The notes under the pieces are model-generated. The model saw only the letters and a list, made by a program, of their open reading frames with translations, ran no database searches and was not told the origin of the DNA. The position numbers were made by a program, and so were the translations under genes. From JAGWBG01 sp034421095 (GTDB taxonomy: Bacteria > Chloroflexota > Dehalococcoidia > Lucifugimonadales > JAGWBF01), in NCBI GenBank assembly GCA_034421095.1, contig DAOUKR010000035.1:146106-210105 (forward strand): DNA of 64,000 nucleotides, in the 5' to 3' direction. How positions within the stretch are numbered: the first letter of the stretch is position 1; each line of letters starts with the position of its first letter. Positions 53,349 to 61,200 of the stretch are shown here, piece by piece.

Positions 53349-53608
53349 CCCCCCGGCAACTCAATGAGCTTGAGGTGTTCTTCTCCTGTCGTCCCGGAGG
53401 TCAGGAGTGCACCCAAGCCTCCGACTTCATCCATGGTCGCGATGACTCCGTATCGGGCATTGGTAAGGTAGCGCGCATTATCAATTACTTCCTGAAGCAC
53501 GACATTGAAGTCGAGGCTCTCGTTGATGCGCAGGCTGGCCTCGCTCAGTCTGGACAGCCGTTCTCGCAGGACTTGGATTTCTCTCAATAGCTCGTCTACG
53601 CGATTCAC
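53345..53608 (-). CDS. N-terminal coiled-coil/GAF fragment of the split kinase-regulator
   Basis: An 87-residue frame from GTG 53608, preceded by GAGGT. A coiled-coil (LLREIQVLRERLSRLSEASL) leads into the start of a GAF domain (VLQEVIDNARYLTNARYGVI and MDEVGGLGALLTSG). It stops at a G6 run, and adding one G makes IELPGG join directly to the rest of the GAF domain in the next frame (MRIFDHFSKIPG). The stop overlaps the next ATG, so coupling is possible, but the GAF fold would be split between two chains. Confidence 0.7.
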   Translation of the reverse strand: MNRVDELLREIQVLRERLSRLSEASLRINESLDFNVVLQEVIDNARYLTNARYGVIATMDEVGGLGALLTSGTTGEEHLKLIELPGG

Positions 53609-53753
53609 GCCATTACCTCGTTAGGCTGGACAAGGCCCAGCGTTTTCGCCGGCTGGCACACAAGCTCGTCGCGAACTGCATTTGGGCCAAGCGGGACGTT
53701 CGCACCAACTTAACACAAAATCTATAAAAAATGGCCGCAAAACACCAATGCCT

Positions 53754-55784
53754 TTACGCCCAGATTACACGAATTCTATACAATAGGGCCAACTTGCTCG
53801 CTGCGCCTCGTTCGACAGGAGCTGGATGGACCGAAGACAGCAGGATTGGCAGGGGGTCACTGGGGTCTCGGAACCGCTGAGCCAACTCCTCCCGGCGGGC
53901 CTTGTTCCTGATGTGCGGTTGCCAGTCCAGAGGATCGGAAGCAGGCCCGGTCATCACCACCTTGATGATTCCCTTGCCGTCATCATCATCGTGCCAGCCG
54001 GGGCGCAGGCGTACCAGCTCCCCGTAGAGGTCGATGCAGATGCGCCTGCTCATGCATACGATCATCGCCTTGCCTTCCAGGGCTTCCAGCCGTTGCTCGA
54101 AGTGGGCAACGATGTCCTCGGCGACCTGCTTCACCCGATTCTCAGAGCCGACGGCGGCCTCCAGCTGCGCCCACTTAGTCTTGAGCTTCTCCCTGCGCTC
54201 AACCTCCTCTCCCTCGGTGGCCTCCTCGAAGTCCGGGTCTATCTTCGGCCTCTGGCCTTCGTCCAAGGCGAGCTTGGCAAGGCGGCTCTCATAGTAGATG
54301 GGCACAGTAGCCCCGTCTTCGACGGAGCGTTGGATGTCGTAGATGCTGATGTAGTCGCTGAACACGGCGCGGGTGTTGGCATCCTGAAGCTCGATGGGCG
54401 TACCAGTGAAGCCCACGAATGAGGCATTGGGGAGCGCGTCTCGCATGTGCCGGGCGAACCCGTCGATGAAGTCGTACTGGCTGCGGTGGGCTTCGTCGGC
54501 GATGACGACGATGTTGCGCCTCTCCGATAGGGCGGGATGGGTGTCGCCCTTCTCCTCCGGGAAGAACTTCTGGATAGTGGTGAATACCACTCCCCCGGCG
54601 TTTACCGACAGCTTGCGGCGAAGGTCCGTGCGGCTCTCAGCCTGGGTTGGTGGTTGACGCAACAGGTCCTGGCAGCGGGAGAAGGTGCCGAAGAGATGGT
54701 CGTCCAGGTCGTTGCGGTCCTTCAGCACCACTACGGTGGGGTTCTCCATCGCCGGCTCGCGGACGATGGCCCCGGTGTAGAAGGCCATCGTCAGGCTCTT
54801 GCCCGATCCCTGAGTGTGCCAGACCACTCCGATGCGGCGGTCGCCTTGATCTCCGCCGGGTTTTCGCCCCGCTTCGTAGTGACCTCGGTCCTCGGCGACT
54901 TGCGCCTCCGCCCGTTGCAGCTTCGCTGCCCGTAGGGTCTCGTCAACCGCAACTCTGACGGCGTGGAACTGGTGATGTCCCGCTATCTTCTTCACCAAGG
55001 CACCGCTGCCATCGTCCTCGAATACGATGAAGTCGCGTGCGAGAGCCAGGAAGCGGCTCGGCTCCAACGCGCCTTCCAGCATCACCTGAAGCTCGGTCAT
55101 GTGCGGGTCAGCCAGCGTCTCCCCGGTGACGGTACGCCAGGGCTTGAACCACTCCCGTCCGGCGGTCAGAGTGCCGACGCGGGCCTCTGTACCGTCCGAG
55201 ACCATCAACACCTCGTTCATGGAGTACAGGGTGGGCAGTTCCGCCTTGTATGTCTGAAGTTGCTGCCACGCTGTCCAAATGGTGGCGTCCTCGTCGGCAG
55301 GGTTCTTCAGCTCTACCACTCCCAAGGGTAGGCCGTTGACGAACAGCACTATATCCGGTCGGCGGGTGTTCCTGTTCTCGGTGACGATGAACTGGTTTAC
55401 GGCCAGCCAGGCGTTGCGGTTAGGGTTGTCGAAGTCAATGACCTGCGCCTGCGCCCCACGGACCCGTCCCTCCTTGTCCCGATACTCCACCGTCACGCCA
55501 TCGACGAGCATCCGGTGGAAGGCTCTGTTGCGCGCCTCCGGCGTCGATCCCTCCGGGCGGGTAAGCCTGCGGAAGGCGTCGTCCAGCGCAGATGCGGGTA
55601 AGCTGGGGTTCAGACCGGCAAGGGAGTCCCGCAGCCGCCGCTCCAGCACCACCTGGCCGTAGTCGGTCCGCTCGGCGTTGGATGTCTCGGGAGCGATGTC
55701 CGGCCCGTGGGACACCTGCCAGCCGAAACCCTTCAGCCAGTCAAGGGCGGCCTGTTCAACGTCGGCTTCGGTGATGGTGGTCAT
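53754..55784 (-). CDS. hsdR: Type I restriction endonuclease subunit R, C-terminally truncated
   Basis: Motor and nuclease subunit of a type I restriction system. The start MTTITEADVEQAALDWLKG is typical; ATG 55784 has AGGGAG before it. The PD-(D/E)xK nuclease lies at about residues 150-175 (RRPDIVLFVNGLPLGVVELK). The helicase part has Walker A HTQGSGKS and the DEAH box VVIADEAHRSQYDF. About residue 645 the protein leaves the family at RFRDPSDPLPILLSS and ends at 676 residues, while relatives are about 1000-1100. The C-terminal helicase and HsdM-contact domains are missing, and no hsdM or hsdS is present. It is probably non-functional. Confidence 0.85.
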   Translation of the reverse strand: MTTITEADVEQAALDWLKGFGWQVSHGPDIAPETSNAERTDYGQVVLERRLRDSLAGLNPSLPASALDDAFRRLTRPEGSTPEARNRAFHRMLVDGVTVEYRDKEGRVRGAQAQVIDFDNPNRNAWLAVNQFIVTENRNTRRPDIVLFVNGLPLGVVELKNPADEDATIWTAWQQLQTYKAELPTLYSMNEVLMVSDGTEARVGTLTAGREWFKPWRTVTGETLADPHMTELQVMLEGALEPSRFLALARDFIVFEDDGSGALVKKIAGHHQFHAVRVAVDETLRAAKLQRAEAQVAEDRGHYEAGRKPGGDQGDRRIGVVWHTQGSGKSLTMAFYTGAIVREPAMENPTVVVLKDRNDLDDHLFGTFSRCQDLLRQPPTQAESRTDLRRKLSVNAGGVVFTTIQKFFPEEKGDTHPALSERRNIVVIADEAHRSQYDFIDGFARHMRDALPNASFVGFTGTPIELQDANTRAVFSDYISIYDIQRSVEDGATVPIYYESRLAKLALDEGQRPKIDPDFEEATEGEEVERREKLKTKWAQLEAAVGSENRVKQVAEDIVAHFEQRLEALEGKAMIVCMSRRICIDLYGELVRLRPGWHDDDDGKGIIKVVMTGPASDPLDWQPHIRNKARREELAQRFRDPSDPLPILLSSVHPAPVERGAASKLALLYRIRVIWA

Positions 55785-55789
55785 GACTG

Positions 55790-56143
55790 TCACTCCCTGA
55801 TGCGAATCCTGTCATCTTCGACGATCCACAACTGCCCTTGAAGCGATGCGTCCGGCAACTTTCTGAGTAGTCTCGCGGCGACATCGAGCACACGCCCAGG
55901 GCCGTGTCGCGCGAGCCTGAAGACCACCAACCCAGGATAGTCCCGAGGCGGATAGGCCCTGATATCGGCAGAATCTATATCCAACGTCACAAGAGTTCGG
56001 TTTTCGCTTCGGCATGTGGCTGCAAGGCTCGGGTCGCTTGCCCCAGTCATCTCCTGCTCTGTGACGGTGACGGCGTCGTGGCCAGCCTCGGTGAAGAGTC
56101 CGGTAAGCGATCGGGGAAGATTCTCATCCAGCTTGAACAGCAT
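55790..56143 (-). CDS. DUF5615 PIN-like toxin
   Basis: A 117-residue PIN-like protein, probable RNase toxin. It begins MLFKLDENLPRSLTGLFTEA, then GHDAVTVTEQEMTGASDPSL and TLVTLDIDSADIRAYPP, which place three acidic residues as in DUF5615 toxins. PGLVVFRLARHGPG and the final DDRIRIRE fit too. It is downstream of the DUF433 gene with only 9 nt between, the usual order of this pair. Its stop overlaps the GTG at 55793 upstream of hsdR, so the transcript may run into hsdR. Confidence 0.85.
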   Translation of the reverse strand: MLFKLDENLPRSLTGLFTEAGHDAVTVTEQEMTGASDPSLAATCRSENRTLVTLDIDSADIRAYPPRDYPGLVVFRLARHGPGRVLDVAARLLRKLPDASLQGQLWIVEDDRIRIRE

Positions 56144-56152
56144 AGCGGAACC

Positions 56153-56380
56153 CTATTCCCTCAAGGGCGCTATCCGTTCCTTCGCCAGTTCAGCGGCGTA
56201 GAGAAGGGTCGCCCGCACCGCCTCGCGACTCGCGGACGGGTAGTACTCGACAATCTCCTCAACCCCGATACCTTCGGCCAAGCTGTCCAGGATGACTGTC
56301 ACCATGACCCTCGTACCTGTAATGCACGCCTTGCCGTGGCAAATCTTCGGGTCTACGGATATGTACTCTTGCCAATTCAA
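56153..56380 (-). CDS. DUF433 antitoxin
   Basis: A DUF433 protein with the conserved order YISVDPKICHGKACITGTRV, then LDSLAEGIGVEEIVEYYPSA and ATLLYAAELAKE, a short winged-helix-like domain that binds DNA and neutralises the DUF5615 toxin. I take TTG 56380 (75 residues), since it follows GGAGG and matches family starts; ATG 56404 would add eight residues and would lie at the predicted transcription start. It overlaps nothing functional upstream except the hsdR fragment, whose stop is at 56383-56385. Confidence 0.78.
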   Translation of the reverse strand: MNWQEYISVDPKICHGKACITGTRVMVTVILDSLAEGIGVEEIVEYYPSASREAVRATLLYAAELAKERIAPLRE

Positions 56381-56382
56381 GC

Positions 56383-56511
56383 TTATATTACCTCCGCGGT
56401 CCATGCTCCATTATACCCCGTTGTACGCTGTCCGTGCCCCACCCGCCACCCGAGACTGGAAAGCCAGTCAAGGGCTGCCTGTTCTACATCGGCTTCGGTG
56501 ATGGTGGTCAT
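56383..56511 (-). pseudogene. Second hsdR start fragment (42 codons)
   Basis: From ATG 56511 the frame reads MTTITEADVEQAALDWLSSL and then GWRVGHGQ, matching the start of HsdR, before it leaves the family and stops at TAA 56383. It is similar but not identical to the hsdR start at 55784. The ATG overlaps the stop of the WD40-DUF3800 ORF (ATGA), showing that hsdR was once translationally coupled to that gene. Confidence 0.75.
56410..56415 (-). promoter_or_regulatory. Candidate -10 box for the DUF433/DUF5615 pair
   Basis: On the minus strand a perfect TATAAT (56415-56410) lies 30 nt before the preferred antitoxin start. The -35 region has no good match, so the promoter may depend on an activator or be weak. 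Confidence 0.35.
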
Positions 56512-57926
56512 TGGCCATACCTGACTGGTGCCTTATCGTATTCTCCCTGCGGAGTGTATTTCCAAAAGTTGATGGGGTTTTGCGGCCCATAGGTTATCAG
56601 GCCTTCTTCACAGTCTGACCTAAAGACCACGTAATTCGGTCTGAGAGCGGCAAAAGCCTTAAGCACTTTGTGTTTTTCGGAAGCTGAATTGGACACGGTC
56701 ACGTCTGAACATTGGGGTATAAGCCTCAATTGCGACGACTGGTCAATCAACCACTCACGATGCCTCAGCGCCTCATTCCATGAGAACGCCGCCATTCCCG
56801 CAAAGAGGTCGGCCGCTTGGATCAGTACGTCCTCAAATGAGGACCCCTGGACAACTTCTAATGAACGCCTCTGCCCGGTCGTCACAGAAAACGCGGATTG
56901 CTGGGGTGCTTCCCTTTCTTTTCTGGTCTTACCAGTGAGGCAATCCTGCAACTCAGTCCAATCTATATCGGCTCGCCCATCGACATACTGAAGCCATCGT
57001 GCATCCCGACACCAGCGAACACTCATCACTTGGGACAGAAGATGGTAGTACATGCGCGCCAAGTTTGCAGTGTCATCTCTTCCCCTAATTCGATGACGAG
57101 TATCGTAGGTGTCCCACACAAGTACATCTACTCGGAGGTTTCCGGGACGGGCGATCCCTACGATGCACTGAATGATCTTCTTGGCCGCGAATCTACGCTT
57201 TGCAGTCGTCAAATCCTTCCATGCAAACTCACGAAGCCCAGATTCCTCCAACAGTGAGGCGATTGTCTTCCCTGTTGTATCGGCGATGTCAGACGGCGCG
57301 GTGACCAAACCTATGCTGCGATAGCGGTTCTGGTTCCAGGATGATTCGTCGCTGTATCCCTTGTGGGTAACTTGAAGTGGTCCAACGGACCTCCTTGTGT
57401 TCGGTGCATAAGTGCTCAAACACGTACCTCCCACGACACCAGCCGCGGCAGCAGCCCGCCCCATCAGGCAGCCAGTATAATCCGGTCGCTGAGGCCCCAA
57501 ATCCTCGGCCCCTATCGGGCCTCCTCTTCCGTTTCTTTGCAGCGACCACACAACCACGGCGCCATCTCGGCCCCCCGATGCCAGGCGAATCGCGCCGGGA
57601 GCGAAGGCAAGCGTCGTTACTGGTTGAACTTGAGACTTCAGAACGCCGGGCAACGTGCCTTCGGGACCCCTTCCCCGGCAGATGCAGGCCGTGACCAATT
57701 TCCCTACGCTGTTTTCCACCCAACCGCTTCCGACCTCGATAACCCAGCTTACCTGACCTTCGGCGGCACTCCAGATTAAGACTCGGCCACCCTGGCTAGC
57801 CGTAGAGCACTCGACTCCGCTGGGGTGGATTGTCACCGAAAGCACACCACCATCATGAACCCTGGGCCGGTCCCAGGCAGTTGGGCCAGACTCGCCGTCA
57901 AAGGCATAAACGCCGCCCCCGGGCAT
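56508..57926 (-). CDS. WD40-like and DUF3800-like fused ORF
   Basis: A 472-residue ORF. The first 150 residues contain degenerate WD40 blades (GGVLSVTIHPSGVECSTASQ, then VTTLAFAPGAIRLASGGRDG ending in VVVWSL). From about residue 195 a DUF3800-like domain appears (KGYSDESSWNQNRYRSIGLV, FAWKDLTTAKRRFAAKKIIQ, and FEDVLIQAADLFAGMAAFSW), a predicted RNase-H-like fold whose members often lie in defence or mobile regions. The start at 57926 is artificial: an upstream frame (57898-58047) supplies the true N-terminus if one G is added. Between 57459 and 57498 the neighbouring frame gives a better WD blade (ASATGLYWLPDG), so compensating shifts may lie there. It is coupled to the hsdR fragment. Confidence 0.6.
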   Translation of the reverse strand: MPGGGVYAFDGESGPTAWDRPRVHDGGVLSVTIHPSGVECSTASQGGRVLIWSAAEGQVSWVIEVGSGWVENSVGKLVTACICRGRGPEGTLPGVLKSQVQPVTTLAFAPGAIRLASGGRDGAVVVWSLQRNGRGGPIGAEDLGPQRPDYTGCLMGRAAAAAGVVGGTCLSTYAPNTRRSVGPLQVTHKGYSDESSWNQNRYRSIGLVTAPSDIADTTGKTIASLLEESGLREFAWKDLTTAKRRFAAKKIIQCIVGIARPGNLRVDVLVWDTYDTRHRIRGRDDTANLARMYYHLLSQVMSVRWCRDARWLQYVDGRADIDWTELQDCLTGKTRKEREAPQQSAFSVTTGQRRSLEVVQGSSFEDVLIQAADLFAGMAAFSWNEALRHREWLIDQSSQLRLIPQCSDVTVSNSASEKHKVLKAFAALRPNYVVFRSDCEEGLITYGPQNPINFWKYTPQGEYDKAPVRYGQ

Positions 57927-58047
57927 CGCCGACCATCAGCACCTCACGGCACCGGCTCCAACCTTCGGCAATAGCGTAGTCGCCGGCCACCGCAGACCAG
58001 CCTTGGCGAAGAACGCCCATTGGGCTCCCGGCACTCAAATCAGACAT
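57898..58047 (-). pseudogene. N-terminal fragment of the WD40-DUF3800 gene
   Basis: A 49-codon frame from ATG 58047, preceded by GGGAGGGG. It reads MSDLSAGSPMGVLRQGWSAV and AGDYAIAEGWSRCREVLMVG, then breaks at a G5 run at 57916-57920; an extra G would continue as GGGVYAFDGESG in the next ORF. So it is the true beginning of the WD40 gene. Confidence 0.6.
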
Positions 58048-58071
58048 GCTTCAAACCCCTCCCCCATACTC

Positions 58072-58224
58072 CTATTCATCGAGGTTGAGGCCGATGAAGA
58101 CGAATTGATTGTGGCGGGGTGTGCCCGCCCTTTCGCGATCCGGATTGATCAGGCGCTCGTCATCGACACTGCCGAAGAGGTCTTCGAGATGTCGACACCC
58201 ACTAGGGACTATCTTGAACCTCAA
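58072..58224 (-). other. Short ORF between the Cache lipoprotein and WD40 genes
   Basis: A 50-codon frame from TTG 58224, overlapping the Cache gene end, ending in TPRHNQFVFIGLNLDE. The part after 58201 (HLEDLFGSVDDERLINPDRE) has coding character but no good ribosome site. It may be the tail of a lost gene or a small coupled protein preceding the WD40 gene. Confidence 0.3.
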
Positions 58225-61200
58225 GTTGATCGTCGTAGTAGCGCGACGTGAAGAGCAGTCCGTCGTGGCGTATCGCCCACACGTGAGCGTACAGGGTCTC
58301 CGAGGACCTGGTGTTGGGGAAGACGAAGCTGACCCAGAGGCCCTCCTCCGTGGCCGCTGCCATCTCTTCGCCAATCTTCCGGACGCGGCCGAGCTCGTTC
58401 AAGTCGGTGCCTATTAGATGTGGAGCGAGGACGGCGACTCGCACAACGTCGTTCTCGTCGGCCATAGTCAGGTTCCACTGGCCGTCAACGCTCTCCGCGC
58501 TGTTGTAATGGGCGATGGTGGCGTCCAGGCCGTTGGCCTGGTAGTAGTCGATGGCCTGTTGCACATACGCCTTGGTATGGCCCGCCGGGTCTTCAATGCG
58601 CACGTAGTAGCCGGAGGCGAAGAGCATTCCGTCATGGCGCACAGCGTAGCCCACCTTGGGAACTTCCTTCAGTGTCACCGGATGAGGCCACAAGTACTCC
58701 ACCCAGACTCCTTCGCTGCCGTCGGTGGCCTTGGCCAGCTCCTTGCCCAGCTCGTAGCCGTCCGAACCCACCACGTTCTTGATGTCCGTCCCTATCAGCT
58801 GCGGCAACAGAGGGTGGACGTGGTAGATGTCGTTTTCGTCGGTGGCGAAGAGATACCACTCGCCTTCGAAGCTGGCGACGCTGTTGTAGTAGTTGAGCAT
58901 GGATTCCAGGCCGTCGCGTTGGTAACGCTCGATGGCCCGCTCCACGTATTGCACCGTGTATTCCCGGGGGTCGGCGTCTCGCCAAGCCGGGGGCCCGGTC
59001 TCGGGCTCGCCGGCGTAGTAGCCGGAGGCGAATATCAGCCCGTCGTGGCGGATGGCCCAGGTGACCTTTTGCTGTTCCTTTCTGGAAAGGGGATGGGGCC
59101 ACAGATATTCCACCCACACGCCTTCCTCGGTGGCCTGGGCTATCTCCTTGCCCAGCTCCTGCCCGTCGGAGCCGACCACGTCCTTGATGTCGGTGCCGAT
59201 GAGGTGGGGAAAGATGGGATGGGCCAGGTAGATGTCATCCTCGCCGATGAGGAACAGGTAGAACTGCCCGTCCAGGCTATCCTGGCTGTTGTAGTGGGTG
59301 ATGACGGCGTCTAGGCCGTCGTTTTCGTATTTGACAATAGCCCTATTCACGTATTCTCTTACTGAATCCGCCACGTCTTCCACCAAGGCAGAATGGCTGG
59401 AAGAGAACACCAGGCCGTCGTGAAGGACGACGAGTACTCGCCGCGGCTCTTCCTGCTTGGTGGCCGGGTTGATGCCCTGAGTCGTAATCCAGAAACCCTC
59501 CTCGGTGGCAACATCCAACAACCCCGTGAAGGCGGAGAATGTCGAGCCGGGGCCAACGTATTGGCCTTCCAAGGCGGGTATGTTTCGGTATATCAGCAAC
59601 CTGCCTTCGGCTTCGTCCAGGAGGATCAGATCCCGCCCGTTTTCTGTGCTTGCCTCAGACTTGTAGTGCGCGACTGTGGCGTCCCGGCCGTTGGCGTCGT
59701 AGTAGGCGATAGCCTTCTCCACGTAGGCGCGCGTCAGCGCATCGTCTGAATCTGCGGGCGGCGGGGCGTCCCCGTCACCCTCGACGTAGTAGGCAGAGGC
59801 AAAGACGTATCCGTCGTGGCGGATTATCCAGAGGTACACCGTCAATTGCCCCGCTGTCCTGGGGTTTGGCCACAAGTACTTGAACCAGTGGCCTTCCTCG
59901 GTGGCGCTGAGAAGCGATTCGCCAATTGCCTCTCCGTCCACAATCCCCCGGAACTGGCTGGCATCAAATCCAACCAGCGCTTGCTCCGCGCCCGCTACGA
60001 CTATGGCGCCCTGGGGATCAACCATCATCAGCCAGTAAGAGCCGTCTATGCTCTCCGGGCTGTTGTAATGGGCAACCGTGGCCTCCAGGCCCTGGCTGTC
60101 ATAATAGTCCATAGCCTTCTGGACGTAGGCTTGGGTGTAGGCGGCCGGGTCCGTGACGCCAGGATAGTAGCCGGATGCGAAGATCATCCCGTCCCGGCGT
60201 ACCGCATACCCAATCTTTGGCACTTCCTTAAGCGTTACAGGGTGCGGCCACAGGTATTCCACCCACACGCCTTCTCCCTCCCCGGCCTTGGCCAGCTCCC
60301 GGCCCAACTCGTAGCCGTCGGACCCCACCACGTCCTTGATGTCCGTGCCTACCAGGTGGGGGAGCAGAGGGTGTATGTGATAGATGTCGTTCTCGTCGGT
60401 GGCAAAGAGATACCACTCGCCCTCGAAGCTGGCGACGCTGTTGTAGTAGTTGAGCATGGATTCCAGGCCGTCCCGCTCGTAACGCTCTATAGCCCGCTCC
60501 ACGTACTCTACGGTGTACTCGCGCGGGTCCGCGCCCTGCCAGGCAGGCGGCTCCGGTGCCTGGCCGACGGCGTAGTAGCCGGAGGCGAAGATGAGGTCAT
60601 TGTGGCGGATGGCCCAGGTGGTCTTGGGCTCCTCCGCCCGCGTGATCGGGTTGGGCCACAGGTACTCCACCCAGATGCCTTCCTCGGTTGCCTGGGCAAT
60701 CTCCTTGCCCAGTTCCTGGCCGTCGGAGCCAATCACGCCCTTGATGTCGGTCCCTATCAGGTGCGGGAAAATGGGATGGGCCAGGTAGTTGTCATCTGCG
60801 CCAATCAGGAACAGGTAGAAGTTTCCTTCAAGGCTGTCGGGGCTGTTGTAGTAGGCAACCGTCGCGTCCAGCCCCTCACTGTCGTAGAGGGCTATAGCGC
60901 GGCTCACGTAGTCCTTGGCGGCCTCCGCCAAGTTCTCCTGGAGGGTGGAATGACCGGATACGAAGATGAGGCCGTCTCGCAGCACAAGGTAGTGCCGCAT
61001 AGGACCCTGTCTGGTTGTGTTGCCGGTGGCGGTCTCCACTACATAGAGCCCCTGTCCGTCGTACCAGGCGCCTTCCTCTGTAGCGATTCCCAATAAAAAG
61101 GCGGCAGATTCGTGTTTACTTCCCAGGAAATGATGAAAGAAGGGCATTGCCAGCAGGATGCCTTCATCCTTGCTGAGCAAGTGCAGATACCGGCCTCCCT

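Larger units (their letters stand above)
55735..56511 (-). repeat. 50-bp imperfect direct repeat of the hsdR start flanking a toxin-antitoxin module
   Basis: Positions 55735-55784 and 56462-56511 are 47/50 identical and each encodes the same first codons, MTTITEADVEQAALDWL. The toxin-antitoxin pair (55790-56380) lies between. The second copy continues with divergent sequence. Confidence 0.9.

Noticed and set aside
53609..53753. Plus-strand frame reading RLDKAQRFRRLAHKLVANCI
   Set aside because: Looks basic and helix-like, but it has no start codon, is only about 35 codons and shows no match I know; might be remnant DNA at the hsdR deletion junction.
59816..61096. Plus-strand frame of over 400 codons opposite the Cache lipoprotein
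   Set aside because: It is an antisense shadow of a high-GC repetitive gene; it has no start context or family motif.
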